Origin: Spirodela intermedia | Taxonomy: Eukaryota; Streptophyta; Magnoliopsida; Alismatales; Araceae | Assembly: GCA_902729315.2 (NCBI GenBank) | Contig: LR746281.1 | Coordinates: forward strand, 1,431,001 to 1,495,000 | Length of the DNA: 64,000 nt | Direction of reading: 5' to 3' | Notes under the pieces: model-generated | Told to the model about the DNA's origin: nothing | Database searches by the model: none | What the model saw: the letters and a program-made list of their open reading frames with translations, nothing else | Part shown: piece after piece, positions 50,951 through 63,790 of the stretch | Numbering within the stretch: position 1 is the first letter of the stretch | Layout of the letters: each line of letters opens with the position of its first letter | Position numbers and translations under genes: made by a program

Positions 50951-52788
50951 TCAGCCCTTCGAGGTCGCCGCCGGCGACCTGGACTTGCGGGCGGCGTGGA
51001 TCTTGGCGTAGAGCTTCCTGGTGCGGAAGGCGAGCAGCACGTCGAGGGCGAAGCCGAGAAGGCAGGCGACCCCCATGATGATGAACACGAGGCGGTAACA
51101 GTGCGCTCCCACGCACGTGTGTCCGGCAGCGCCGCCGCCGGACTTGGCGACCTCTGCGTCGTAGAGGATTCCGGCGAGCAGGCCGGAGAAGAGGAAGGAG
51201 CCCAGCGGGAGGTTGAGGATGAGGATGTTGTAGATGAGGCCGTAGTACTTGAGCCCGAACAACTCCGACGCCGTCGGCACCGTCACCGCCAACCTGACGC
51301 CGTAGCAGAGCCCCACCACCACCGAGCCCACGAACAGCGAACCCGGCAGCGCCGCCGCCATGACGGCGTACCCCACCGCCATCAGCACCTGCGACGCCGC
51401 GTTCCACACTGGCCTCGGCGTCGCCGCCTTCCTGCAACCACAACAGCAGTAGCAGCGACGGCTTTATTCATCTTGCACCGACGAGGACGACGGCGGCGCA
51501 GCCAGTAGAGGAGGAATGAGGAGGAGGGTTTTTACCGGAGGAAGAATTCGGAGATGGAGCCGGAGCCAATGCGGCCGAAGAAGCCCCAGATGCTAGTCAT
51601 GGAGACGAAGATGGAGACGTCGGCGTAGCCCATGGCGAGCCCGATCTGCCCCATGTTGTTCATCACCGCCAGCCCCGTGCCCACGCCGCATAGGAAGGAG
51701 ACGAAGAGCAGCCAAAAGTCCGGCGACTGCACCGCCTCCATGATCGTGTGCTCCTCTCCGATCACCGGCCGGAGGCCGGCGACGGCGGGCTTCGCCGCTT
51801 TCTCGCCGGCGGCGGCCACCGTCTCTCCGCTCAGCAGCGGCGTGTTCACCGTCGCCGCCTCCTCCTCCACATCTTCACGAAGAGGAGTGGGGTTGATTTG
51901 TTTGGTCCAGATGTAAAATGGGACTCCCAGCGGCACCGCCAGGAGGACGACCAGCACCGCCGCGAAGGCGCCGGATAGGAGGCGGCCGTGGCGCCCGGAG
52001 AGGTCGAAGACCAGCAGGTACACGGCGATGACCACCGCGATGCCATTGAAGATGGAGAAGAAGAGGGTCTCCTGCTCGTCGTCCTCCTCCGTGGCGGCCC
52101 CCGGCTCCTCGCGGAGGAAGACCATGGCGGCGACGCAGATGACGGCGGGGACGACGGAGAGCATGAGCAGGAAGGAGGAGGGGCTGCTGGAGAAGAGCGC
52201 CGTGCAGAGATCGGTGAAGATGGCGGTGCTCAGGCCCACGTAACCCTTGAGAATCCCTGAAACCGGTCCCCTATTCTTCCTGAAGTTGCGGATGCAGGTG
52301 ACCAGCACCGCCGTGTTCATCCAGGTGGTGCTGTTCCCCCCCATGCAGAGGAAGACGCACATCTACACCATGAAAAAAACGCAGAGATCATTCATCAATG
52401 ACCTGCAGGTGCTCGAAGAAATGCCCCGAAAGAGAGAGAGGGAGGAGGGAGAGTTTACCTGCCAATAGGGGAGAGGGGTGATGGATTGCCGGACGACGAG
52501 CCACTGGACGCCATAGCCGAGAAGGCCCTCGATGGAGCCGATGAGGAGGATGAAGTGGGTGGGGATGCGATCGGAGGCGAGGCCCGCGAGTAATCCGAAG
52601 GCCTTGCCCACGTCCTTGGCCACGGAGAGATTGTTGAGCTCCACCTGCGTAAGCCCCATGAGCGACTTGAGCGCGTCCGAGTAGTTGGAGAAGGTATAGT
52701 TGTTCCCGGAGATGCACTGCACCCACACCGCCGTCACGAATCCCAGCCACTTCCCCGCCGTCGCCGCCCCTTTCCGCCGCCGCCCCAT
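50951..52788 (-). CDS. Nodulin-like / MFS transporter (NUCLEAR FUSION DEFECTIVE 4-like)
   Basis: A 12-TM major facilitator protein with an N-terminal nodulin-like domain, a plant family of mostly unknown substrate. Exons: 52788-52459, 52362-51536, 51431-50951; phases close to 545 aa plus stop. N-terminal signature: GKWLGFVTAVWVQCISGNNYTFSNYSDALK-like sequence, then LNNLSVAKDVGKAFGLLAGLASD. Exon 2 contains GGNSTTWMNTAVLVTCIRNF and RNRGPVSGILKGYVGLSTAIF-type sequence, an acidic loop (EEDDEQE), a cytosolic loop with TPLLSGE and the second-half start MEAVQSPDFWLLF, followed by NNMGQIG. Exon 3 holds TASELFGLKYYGLIYN and the last helices. Arabidopsis relatives include NFD4, named for a karyogamy defect; function here is only inferred. 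Very G/C at third positions. It shares a divergent promoter with the CTL gene. Confidence 0.93.
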
Positions 52789-52982
52789 CTCCTCCTCCCC
52801 CCCTCTCTCTCTAACTTTCTCTCTCTACTGTGAAATGAATCAATAAATCGGCAGTCGAGACCGCTGGGAGACGACAAGGGGGAAGAGGGCGATGAGGAAG
52901 AAGGGCGAGGGGGGGAGGATCGGCCCGGGAAAAGATCAAGGAAGCAACCTCATTCGCCCCCACCGGGTCGTCTTACCTGCAG

Positions 52983-53015
<33 letters not shown>
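52983..53015. repeat. (GA)n microsatellite upstream of the MFS gene
   Basis: GA units interrupted by one GATA. On the MFS strand it is a CT-rich tract of the sort common in plant 5' leaders. Confidence 0.9.
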
Positions 53016-53633
53016 GGGGAGAGAGTCACGATCGTCGTGACTATTCTTCCAGCTGAGTCAGATTCCAAAGGAATCGACCAGCGCCGATGTAAGTTGATGC
53101 TGTTCCCCACGTGTCCGTCTGCCGAGCGGCGAACGACATTTTTGCAAATAAGTACTTCCGAAGTTCTATATTTTATTTATGCACGAAAACATGCAGTATC
53201 ATCCAAGTCCTGTTCCCCTCTGTCGGCTTGCTTGTCGCCCATTAATTTGTCACATATGGCAAATCAGTATTTGTCACGTTTCACATCGAACGCGTGGAAG
53301 TTGCCGTCCAACTACGGCTGACCGTCTGGATAGGGATCTGTCGAGATCGGACGTATCTCGTCCGCTGATGGATTTGGTCGGCCCCACGCGGACAAGTCCT
53401 TTAAATCGGCCCACATGAATACAGGCCCATCTGCAGTACTGGACGGCAGGGGCAGTCCCATTTGGGCACTCAGACAAGGCCATGGGCACGAGCAGTGGGG
53501 ACATACGGCCCGATTAAGACTATGGGCCCAACTTCCGTACTCCATGGCCCATTAGGACCTTTTCTTGTCCACTACTCTTGCCCGCCAGTTGACTCTTTAG
53601 GGTCTCCGAGTCACTTGGGACTCACAGTACGGG

Positions 53634-53655
53634 AATATATATATATATATATATA
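53634..53655. repeat. (AT)n microsatellite
   Basis: About ten uninterrupted AT units in the MFS/CTL promoter interval. Confidence 0.95.
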
Positions 53656-54049
53656 AACTGATAAATCTGAAAAATGCATGATTTTCCTTTTTCCTTTAAT
53701 ATGACGTCATCTACTAGGCGTAGGTCGTCTAAGCCACGTGTCGACCTTTGGAGACTCCACGTCAGTACATGAGCGGCAAGGCCGCTGGGGCCCATATCTT
53801 TTATGACAGCTGGCCGGCGTCTCTTTGTTTTATGATAAGATGATATTATCTGGATAATTAAGATAAATACCAAATTACCCTGACATGCTTAGTAAAAATA
53901 TGCAATGATTTTTGCAATAATGTTAAAAACGGAGGACATGAAAATAATTTCAGGGATCATCTTCTTCCTCTTCTGTCTCTTGTGCAAGCCATCTTCCCTT
54001 CAGATTTCGCACCGGCCAAATCGGTTGGAACCTCTGGCGGCAGGAAGGA

Positions 54050-57000
54050 ATGGACGGCGGAGAGAGCAGCGGCGACGGCGGCAAGCCGTCGACCATTGAC
54101 GAACTTTCTTCCCGGAGCTCATCTTCGGGTCCTCCCCTCACCCAGCCCCTTCTCTTCAAGCCATCGCCGTCTCCAGATTTCGCCTCAATCGAAGAGTACA
54201 CAGCAACACATCCGTCATTTGTCCCTCCGGAAGAAGATTCCGTCCAGTATCCCCCAATCTCCTTCCAGGAAGGTCCCCGGCCCTTCCGAGACCTTTCCTT
54301 CCTCATTCTCTTCCTCCTCTTCTCCGTCGCCACTATCGCTCTCGGAATCTGCGCGGTCGCGCTCCGCAATCCCAATTTCTCTCGCGTTTCTTCCTTCTCC
54401 TTCGATTCCAATTCATCTTCCTGCGTCCTGTCCGGCTCTTCCTCCTCCGAAGTTTCATCTCCATGGATCCCCCGTCTGGATTCGTCCCTCTACTCTTCTT
54501 CCTCCCTGGTGAAGGACCTCGTGTGGACCCTCGTGATCACCTTCATCCTCAGCATCCCCATCCTCTTTCTCCTCCTATGGATTCTTAAGCACTATGCCAA
54601 ACAAATTGTGTACGGTTCCCTCCCGTTCTTTGTGCTCATCCCGACCTTCCTCAACGTGTACTGGTTCGTCGCCTGCACACTGGGGAGCACCTGCAAGGAA
54701 TTCCTCCCTCTGGCCTCCCGCATCCTTGTGCTTGTCTTCATTTTTCTCCTGATTGGGGTAGTCGTGTGGATTATTGTTGCGAATTGGCATCGCATCGAGC
54801 TGACGAGCAGAATCGTCGGCGTTGCCGCCCATGCATTGTCGAATAACCTGGAGCTTTTGGCGGTGCTTCCATCCTTGAGCTTGGGGCTCGTTATTTACTA
54901 TGTGCCACTGGTGATTTTCTTGGTGTTCGCCCGGCAGAATGGAAAGATTGTGGCTAGGAGTTCAAGTGAAGGGTATTATTGCACGTGGAAGCAGCACAGC
55001 TGGGTGCCGGCATATTTTACTCTGGGAATCCTCACAATGCTATGGTCATTGACGGTAATGGTAGAGACTCAAGTGTATGTCGTCAGCGGAACAGTCGCGC
55101 AGTGGTATTTCTCCAGGGAGGGTAAGAGACCTCGCAGGATCATAAGGAGTTCTTTAAGGTAACGGATAATTGAAATTGAACAACCAGATTGATTTTCTTC
55201 AGTATCTTAGATGTGACTGCTACTTATCCACTTCGATCTTATTGATTGCGGGTTCTATTCTATAACTTATCAAATCCTGCCACTGAAGAATTAATTTGAA
55301 GCTATGCACAGAAAGGGGGTTGTCTGCTGGCTTGGCGAAAAAAACCCCACCTCTATGTGTGATCATATACCTTGAATTCTCAACTGCACAGTATCGATGT
55401 GTGATCATTGTCTAGTTGTATTGCCATTTTTTTGTGAAATTCGTCCGGAAATTCAAGCTTTTTCTGTAAGTTTTGCCGTTCCTATTGTCTCAAAATCTTT
55501 GTTTACTCTTTTTCTGCCCCTGTAAAGTTTCATTCCATTGCATGTCGTTTTTAGGATTTCAATTGAATGCGAAGGATGGTTAGTCGTCCACAGTCTCATT
55601 TTGAGCTCCGTGGTGAAAAATGAGGAATTTTTCTCATTGGGTAATACAAAAAGACTGCAGAATTATCTACACTGATGATGTTTTGTTCATGCATATAAGA
55701 TTTCGGTTGCTAAGTGTCATAATGCGAAGCATCCTAAATTCTTCCTTCATATTACAAGTCCATTCGACACATATTACATAGATGGGTCTCTTCTCAACGT
55801 TTAGGTTACTAAACAGAGGACATTAAATGAAATTTTGATGGTTAGCTGCTGGCATGGTTTTACGAAAATTAAGCCTGGTGCAACTTTCCTGAAAAAAGCG
55901 TGTATTCTTGAAGATGAATGCTTAGAAGAAGACATCTCATCGTAAATGAAATTGTGATGGCCCCAGGATCAGGAGCAAGCTGAAAAAATAACATAACTTG
56001 TCTCCTAGAAGAATTGGTGCGAATTTCCTTTTATTTTAAAAAAGAAGCGTATTCTCAAAGGCGGATGGTTAGAAGACAGCATCTCATTGCAATAAAATTG
56101 TGAATACCTTAGGACCAGGATTATGTTGACAATCTCCAAAGCCAGATGAAATCATGTACTTGATAGAAATTGGGGGTAATATAGTCCCTAGGTAAAGGCT
56201 AGCCCATCCAACTTTTGACGCAGATATAAATGAAGAATACTGAAATTTTACGGATTCGTTGCGAAAATTGTTCTGGATGAAATTATAAAATCTTTTTTAG
56301 GTTGAGACTGAATATTCGTGAATGCCGTCTACTCCTTCGAAAATGAGTAGATAAACTTACATCTATCCTTTCTTCTGCTCTTTTCCATTACTTATCTGCT
56401 TTGCCATGCAATTTTAGTCTTTAATTGAAGTTTCTGCAGAAATGCCTTTGGCCCGTCGTCCGGTACTGTGTGCTTTTCGGGTTTGATAATGAGTGGTATA
56501 CGTGTAGTCCGTGCCATTGTTGATAGCGCCAATCTAGAGGATGGGACTCGTGGGATCGTGAACGTTATGCTCAAGTGTTGTGCGAACCTACTTCTCTCTG
56601 CGATCCATTTTGTCAACAAGTTCACAATAAATTTTGCCGCAATAACTGGCGAAGGGTACTGTTCATCAGCAAGGATGGCTTATGAACTCCTGAAACGCAA
56701 TCTTCTTTCTGCTGTTTTTGTCGAGACTGTCTCCACGCGCATCCTGGTCGGCATTAATTTTGTTCTTTCAGCGGTATATGCCATACTGGTGAGTACGTTC
56801 TTTTTAAGCTTCGGCAATTGCTCTAATCTGCACTTATCTGATTTTTTATTTTTTTATTTTTTGCTGTCGAAAAATATGTGGAAAATATTTCCACTACTCC
56901 ATTATCCTCGATTTTTGGAGGAATTATGAATGTGAGTTTAAGTCTATCTGCTAGATTCCTGCTGATCATCTCGGCATCCAATCGCTCGATGGATGTGACA

Positions 57001-57827
57001 ATCCTGCATAATTTAGTTTAGATTTTCAAAAAGAACTGAAGGGTCATCAGATTCCATCTATTGCTACTTGGCTGCATGAAAGATTAATTACCCCAATAAT
57101 GTCTACGGCCGTGGTTTACATTCTAATGTATGATCATATTCTCATGATTTTCTCCGGGATTGGAGAGAACCTAAATTCGCTTAGCTGCATGAATGTACTC
57201 TGTATGATGTATTTTCTTAATCCTGGATGCTATTTATTTGGTATTCTTATTGAAGTGTATAAACTAAGAGCATGAACCCGGCAACGGGATGATATTTTTT
57301 CTTCGAATATACATTTATATTTACACACACACATTTATCTATATATATATATAGTTCTTATGAGGCAAATGAAATAAATAATTCTGTTTCTGTTCATGGA
57401 TTACTTGCATTTTCTATTTTATCCACCAAAGTAAATTATTTTATCCCATTTTCTTCAAACCCACAAGCACCTAGACTTGTTCTTACTCCCATCTGGCTCG
57501 GAACGCCCAAAAAGGGATTCAGACAGATCTAAACAGTTCTCCTGTGGTGGTTGGTTGCAGGTGTGGGTGATTCTGAGGTCCGTCAGCTCCCTCGGCATGG
57601 CCTCGTACCTGGTGGCGGCTTCTTCGTGGCTGCTTCTAATGGCGGTTCTGGGCTTCCTGGTTCATGTCCTGGATGAGGTCATCGACACTGTTTACGTCTG
57701 CTTCGCCATTGACAGAGACAAAGGGGAGGTGTCCAAGCAGGAAGTCCATGCGGTCTACGTCCTCCTCCCAATCAGTCGGAACGACCGGCCCTCCCTCGCT
57801 GCTAGGACCCCCCCCCTTCTTGCTTGA
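54050..57827 (+). CDS. Choline-transporter-like (CTL/SLC44, PNS1-type) membrane protein
   Basis: A multi-pass membrane protein of the choline-transporter-like family; plant members act in choline-related lipid supply and vesicle trafficking, but the substrate of this subgroup is not established. Exons: 54050-55158, 56440-56788, 57561-57827; phases close to 574 aa plus TGA. About 90 N-terminal residues are Ser/Pro-rich and cytosolic (MDGGESSGDGG start). TM helices begin at DLSFLILFLLFSVATIALG. Family words are VAQWYFSREGKRPRR, then, across the exon junction, SSLRNAFG...GTVCFSGLI, NKFTINFAAITGEGYCSSARMAYELLKRNLLSAVFVET and VHVLDEVIDTVYVCFAIDRDKGEVSKQEVHAVYV, the canonical conserved C-terminal block. 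It resembles Arabidopsis At1g25500. The C-terminus (about 16 residues after LPISRN) is Pro/Ala-rich and variable. Confidence 0.94.
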
Positions 57828-57901
57828 CTGCTCTCCCTTGTACAGTCTCAGCCCCCCCCTCCCCCCACCCTCTCTGGAGAAAGAGAGGAGAGAGAATCTC
57901 T

Positions 57902-57927
57902 AGAGAGAGAGAGAGAGAGAGAGAGAG
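57902..57927. repeat. (GA)n microsatellite in the CTL 3' UTR
   Basis: About thirteen GA units shortly after the CTL stop and before its polyadenylation signal. Confidence 0.93.
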
Positions 57928-57959
57928 TTGAGCTCTGACTTGTGATGTGCTTGATCATG

Positions 57960-57965
57960 AATAAA
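57960..57965 (+). terminator. Poly(A) signal of the CTL gene
   Basis: AATAAA lies about 135 nt after the CTL stop codon, followed by AT-rich sequence, as expected for a plant near-upstream element. It is assigned by position only. Confidence 0.45.
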
Positions 57966-58572
57966 GTAAAGTGAATGGAATTTATTGCTAAACAAAAGTC
58001 CCTATGATTTTTTTTTAATTTTAATAAACGGTGGTTTGTAAGAAACTGGTGAAGGGTATTTGTTTCAAATTATTATAAACGTCTGGAATAATTATAAAGT
58101 TTGCATTTTTGAATGGGTAAATTGAGGATTACTACCTCGAAAAGTCTCTCATCCTGATTTTATAGGTGTCTGTTAAGCCATTTGTTTTATTTCAGGGCTG
58201 ATTCCTAAAAGTTCAGATTTTGTGGGGTTATTTCAAAGTATTCCTGCCATGGACACCGTTGTTTTAAGGATGAATCTTTTCGTTGAGCGGGCCGGGCCCA
58301 CCGAAGCGAGTCTCCTACTCATTGAACGCGTGTACCGCGCTTTAGACAGTCATCTCAGAGGTCCATATCGGTTTTGCGACTCGCTGGGTCGCGACCCGAG
58401 TGTTGTGTCCGACATTAGTCCGTGCCGATCCGGCTCCTGAACTCAAAACCGTTGCGACAAGAAAGGGACCGTTCTTCCATTTGCTCTGAAGGAACCCTCT
58501 CCCTGATCGGTGCTGCTCTCCTCGGGGCGATTTCTGCTTCTTTGGATCTTCTCTGCCTTCTAGCAAGTCAAG

Positions 58573-61500
58573 ATGGTTCTCGAGGTGCTGTGCTGTGCTG
58601 TGATTGCTATGTTCCTCAGTCAGAAAATTTTAATTCTTTTCTTTTTTGGTTCTAATCTTATCACTAGGGCTTCAGGTTCTCGAATCGCGTTTTTTCGGTA
58701 AATAGGGCTTTTAGATGACGACGTCGAGTTTGTTTCTCATAGCAGTCGACTATGATCTGCATCGATAATTCGGAATGGATGAGGAACGGTGATTATTCTC
58801 CCAGCCGTTTTCAGGCTCAGGCCGATGCGGTGAATCTCATCTGTGGTGCTAAGACCCAGGTAACAGGGGAGTTCTTTTATTCTTTTCTGAAGCTCTCATT
58901 CGGCAAGGCCTTGAGCATGTTCCGGGGACTTTGGTTCCTAGGGCTCTTTATTTTGCGTCGGTTCTTATGGAGGATATCCCGGGATCTGTGCAGTCGAATC
59001 CAGAGAACACCGTGGGCATTCTAACAATGGCCGGAAAGGGTGTGCGCGTGCTCGTCACTCCGACCACTGACCTTGGAAAGATCTTGGGTTGCATGCACGG
59101 TAAAATTTCATCCGATTTTTCGGTTTTGCGTGGTTTCTTTTTTGATCAGGAGTCAAGTATAATTTTTTCTGAAAACTCAGGTCATGTATTTTTTTCTTGG
59201 TATCTCCAACTCTGTACTGTATCGTACTAACAAGTGCTGTATTTTGCTCTGTTTTTTGTTTTTTTTCAATCCCCTCTTGAATCCCTAATTTTTCATTGCT
59301 TGATGGACTAGTTAGAATTTTGATACCATATTTCCATAACTATTTTTTTCTGCGCATAACAACTAAGATATGGGTTTTCTGTTCTGAATGTGTTGCATTA
59401 TTTTCAACTTTATGATAAGTATGCAGACTGCGTAGTGTGTTTATTCATCATCGGCAGGCTGACATATTCTGTCCATTTGGTATGTATTTTCTGGTGGGAT
59501 GTGAGTTGATTCCGACTTTCATTAGATTGCGAGCAAAAAAGACCAGAAAAAATTGACTGTGGTGGGGACAAAGGGGGGATCTCTTTTCGTAATGCCCTAA
59601 TGTTTCATTCTGTTTTAATTTTTTATGATCCCAAAAGTGTCTGTATTTGTCATGTTACGGACATCCTTACCGAGAGGATATTATTTTTTATGCTCATTGT
59701 TTCGTTTTTCAGGGTTGGAAATTGGCGGAGAGATGAACATTACAGCTGGAATCCAGGTTGCCCAGTTAGCTCTCAAGCATCGACAAAACAAAAAACAACA
59801 GCAGAGGATAATAGTGTTCGCTGGAAGGTATTCTTTATGAGTCATATTTATGTTTATTGTCAATTGATTTTGATTAGTAATTGCGATTTCCTTATGTTCC
59901 AGCCCCGTAACATATGACAAGAAGGCATTGGAAGCAATTGGCAGAAAGTTAAAGAAAAACAGTGTAGCTCTTGACGTTGTTGATTTTGGTGATGAAGAGG
60001 ATGGCAAAGCTGAAAAACTTGATGCCCTCATTGCTTCCGTAAACAATAACGAAAGCAGCCACATAGTTCATGTTCCTGCAGGAACAGATGCGCTGTCGGA
60101 TGTGCTTATTAGGTTAGCAAAATGTTCATTTCCATGAAGTTCAATTCGTTAATACCTTTTTTGATTGTTGCTTTCATTTCTAACTGATATCCTGCATTCC
60201 TCCAGCACACCAATTTTCACTGGAGACGGGGAAGGTGGAAGTGGGTTCACTGCTGCTGCTGCTGCAGCGGGTGGCATGTCTGGTTTTGACTTCGGTGTGG
60301 ATCCAAACTTGGACCCAGAGTTGGCCCTTGCACTTAGAATTTCAATGGAAGAGGAGAGGGCAAGACAAGAAGCGGCCGCCAAAAAGGCTACAGAGGATGC
60401 TTCCAAACAAGAAACTGATGGCAAACAAGCATCCAGCTCTCGTGATGTTGGAATGGCCGAAGCTGTTAGCAGTTCACATAATGATCTTGACAAAAAAGAT
60501 GATCAAATGGTATGTCTTTCCTCGTGCGGATAGTTCATATTAGACTTCTCATTTCACGGTATTTGACTTTTGAGAAAAAAAAAGGCCATCATTGGGGTCT
60601 CTGTGTTTAGCTTTTAATACTCATTTTGTTATTTCAACATATATGTTGATGTAGAGCACCACTTCAGGAAACTAGAAAGGCCCAATTTTTATGATTCCAG
60701 TGGCCTGAGGACATTAAAAGTGAACTACCGATCTTTGAAAGTCTAAAACGACTTTGACCCCGATATTCAAGCAATTAGGCCGAAATCCGTGTGGATAATG
60801 CATCAGATTCTTAGGGCTAATAAGTTTTCCGCTTTCATTCACTTGTATATCGTTTTTTTAACTGGTCCGATTTTAAAGAGAGTTACAACAAATTTCGGCC
60901 TTCTTAATGGCCAGCACGTTGTAACCTCAAGGGGGAATCATAATATACTATCTTCGTTCTCTTTTTGAGATTTATCTTTGCATGTGGATTCGACCAGCCC
61001 TTGTGGATTCAAGGGGCATCATTTCTGATCCTTGTAGATTCAAGGGTTGTCCAAAGCAATCCTCGTAGACTCAAGGATTGAAGGGCTCATGCATTGTGAA
61101 CTCAAGGTCCGATTTCCATTCTTCGCCTACTTTGCTGCGTCACATGTCAACCAAACATCGATTTGGTTTATTATGTTTCTGCTTCATGTTAGTGCAATTA
61201 TGAATCCTATGCAGCATCATATAGGTTTTTTTACAGATATTTTATTCAATGATGGAAAATCATATGACAAGGATTTTTCTTATATTCATATGGTGACAGG
61301 ATGATGAAACTTCGTTGCTACAGCAGGCTGTTGCAATGTCAATGGATAAGCTGGCGCCTGTTCCATCCAGCAGTACGGTTATAGCAGACGCTGACATGTC
61401 AGATGCAGTTGACCAAGATTTGGCATTGGGTACGTGGATTAAATCTATTCGAGCATTCCACTATTATTTATTCATAGCATTGGTCCTATTAGAAGCTTTA

Positions 61501-62837
61501 TAATTCGAATTTTTATAATTCCGAAGTAAACTGGCATCATCAGCAACGATAAATGTCGTTGTGGAGGATTATCACCGTTGTTGTGGTGAATGTGGATTAA
61601 CTAGATCCGCTTGCCTTCATCTCGATTTCTAAACGAAAGTAAAAGATACCCGGTTGAAAACTTGAGCGTTGAAAGGGAGTAATGTTTTGATTTTTACAAT
61701 TGAAAACGTTTTAGACAAACCTGTTGCCTGGGAGAACCAAGTGGTATCTATGATTTCAATATGCTCTACTACTTTTGAACTTGAGCCAGTGGCCCAAGTC
61801 ACGTGAAAATAGTGCTCTAGCAGGCAACGCCATCGTTTTGATGAGTTGTAGGACATTTATCTTGCTGTGGGTAAAATATTCAGTGTCTAAAATATATCGT
61901 TTTAGATGTCTGTGCTGGATAATGGCAGACATATGCCAGGTTCTTTAGAAACAGAATCGTTGTTCCGTGGTTGAATTTATGACATACTCTTACCTTATCC
62001 TTCTCAGCACTTCAAATGTCCATTGAAGATAGTGCGAAGGATTCATCAACGGACACGGAGGTGAACAAGGTCCTTGGAGATCAGTCTCTTATGTCTTCCA
62101 TTCTTGCTTCGGTATGGTTTTCAGCCTAATCATCCAGAGTTTTGTATTCAATCAAGCTGGACACAGTGTTCCTTTCTGTTCTTTCTCTCTTAATCTTGTC
62201 TGCAGTTGTTCTGGGCTCACTAACCTGGAGTTCCGATACAGCTTCCAGGTGTCAATCCCGATGACCCTTCAGTGAAAGAATTGCTGGGATCCTTGCAAAG
62301 GCAGTCTGAGGTATTGAAATGGCACTTTCGAATGCTTTGACGTGCACGATATCCCCGGTGCAGTCTCTATATATATTACGTTGGTTTCTTTCATGGTATT
62401 GCTAAATTTGTGTAATCTGCTGCATCATTTTGTACAATCAGATTCAATGTAATCCAAGGTAAACCTAATTCCCGGAAGCTCAAAATGGATATGGCCAAGA
62501 ACAGTAGTACAAGCCTCGTAATGATTGACACACTGCTATGTGATAGATTGCCCTGTTTCTAACAGCTGGGTCTGATTTTCTGCCGTGTTATTTTGTGCAT
62601 AAATAATCTTCACCTCAGAATCTTGCTCAATATTCTGGAGTTGATTTTTATTTATAAAAAAGATCTTTGTTGGTGACGGTTGTCATTTATTTGAATCCCT
62701 CCGTATTATGGTCAATGATGTTTAGTCGTTGAAGACATTCCGACGACTTTTTTCCGCGGTCCCCTGACGGTCAACTTCTCCAACCTCAGGACAAGGAGAA
62801 TGAAGATGAGAGCGGCAAAAAAGAGGAGAAGCAATGA
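58573..62837 (+). CDS. RPN10: 26S proteasome regulatory subunit RPN10 (PSMD4), ubiquitin receptor
   Basis: RPN10 sits in the 19S regulatory particle and captures polyubiquitinated substrates. Exons: 58573-58584, 58746-58859, 58994-59099, 59713-59827, 59903-60112, 60206-60509, 61300-61429, 62008-62111, 62242-62310, 62790-62837; phases close to 403 aa plus TGA. The N-terminal VWA domain (about 1-190) begins [20 protein letters not shown] and includes [37 protein letters not shown] and [17 protein letters not shown]. Three ubiquitin-interacting motifs follow: [17 protein letters not shown] (about 222-241), [13 protein letters not shown] (about 289-306) and [12 protein letters not shown] (about 325-340, split between exons 7 and 8). 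The tail is Lys/Glu-rich. Exon 1 is only 12 nt, encoding the invariant MVLE, so a predictor could miss it and start at the Met in exon 2. Confidence 0.96.
60979..61110. repeat. Short degenerate direct repeats in RPN10 intron 6
   Basis: A motif of the type (C/G)TNG(T/A)(G/A)(G/A)(A/C)TCAAGG recurs four times in about 130 bp at irregular 30-45 bp spacing. It is non-coding, and its function is unknown. Confidence 0.6.
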
Positions 62838-63759
62838 TGGTCCGCGGGGCTTCTCATGGTAAACAGCCTTCTGAATCTAGGGGCTCGTTTTTTTTTTTTT
62901 TTTTAATCTTTACGATTATTCAAAAATATCAAATTCCCCACTCTTTCTCGCTTTGAAATTAACACAAAAGTGTGCATATGGTGTCATTTATTTAGCATTT
63001 ATTTCTAAAAAAAAGAATAATGTAGCATTTATTTATTTGAATAATTTCGGGTCTTAAGAGCCCAAAATCTCTCTCATCACGGCCCGTCTGTCTGTCTGTT
63101 TCTGTCTGTCTGTCGTGTTTTTTTTTGGGGCATTATTTCCCTTCACAAGTCGGTGAAGAGGATTGATCGAGCTGTTCTCGGTGTACTAACGTGACGAATC
63201 TCCTGACCAGGGCCGGATAATATCGTCCTCCGCCGCCGCCGTCGCCCCTGCCGCCGCTGCCGACGACGACGATCGGAAGACGGTGGGCCCGGCGATCCTC
63301 CGGTCAAAAGTTGGGCGTTTTCTTGCACTTGTTCCGACGTGTCGTCCTCCTCCCTCACGCTGTTGAACCGTCCTGGTATCGGTTGATCTCGGCCGCCAGT
63401 TTCAGATCCCCTGGTCGTCCTTGTGACGGGCACTTTTTTTGATTTATTTATTGAGGAGGCCATCTTCCTCTCTACGCAGGCAGTGAGTGACCCAACCTTT
63501 TGATTGTCCCTTCTGATCGTCTCGTCGTGACGGGTAAGAAAGCGGACGGACGCCACATGTCCCGACGGAACAAGCGCCACCCGAGAATCTAAATGGCCGG
63601 TTTTTTCTTCCCTTCGTCGGAGAGCCGCCGGCGGTTCCTGTTCTCCGGCGGGCCAATCTTTCTTCCGAAGAGTCAAGGGGGAAAAAGGGTTGACGACGAT
63701 GTGAGGAGGTTGTCGGCCAATTCACGCACGCAAGAGATGAGGTCATTCGTTGGGCCTTT

Positions 63760-63790
<31 letters not shown>

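Larger units (their letters stand above)
52789..54049. promoter_or_regulatory. Divergent promoter between the MFS gene (minus) and the CTL gene (plus)
   Basis: A 1.26-kb head-to-head interval. It contains GA-rich leader sequence next to the MFS start, two CCACGTGTC G-box-like elements (about 53108-53116 and 53734-53742), and a dense run of GGCCCA/TGGGCC site II words between about 53380 and 53560. An (AT)n tract is at 53634-53655. No open frame here resembles a gene. Confidence 0.65.
57828..58572. promoter_or_regulatory. CTL 3' end and RPN10 promoter interval
   Basis: 745 bp between genes in the same orientation. AATAAA at 57960-57965 is a likely CTL polyadenylation signal. A (GA)n tract lies at 57902-57927. 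The RPN10 side contains GGGCCGGGCCCACC (58289-58302), a site II-like element, and becomes GC-richer toward the start codon. I see no other gene. Confidence 0.6.

Noticed and set aside
63143-63676. Arg-rich minus-strand open frame upstream of the ADF5 exon (a Met at 63463 would give 106 aa)
   Set aside because: Low-complexity GCC/GAC repeats, no recognised domain, and it lies in the likely ADF5 promoter. Transcript evidence could reopen it.
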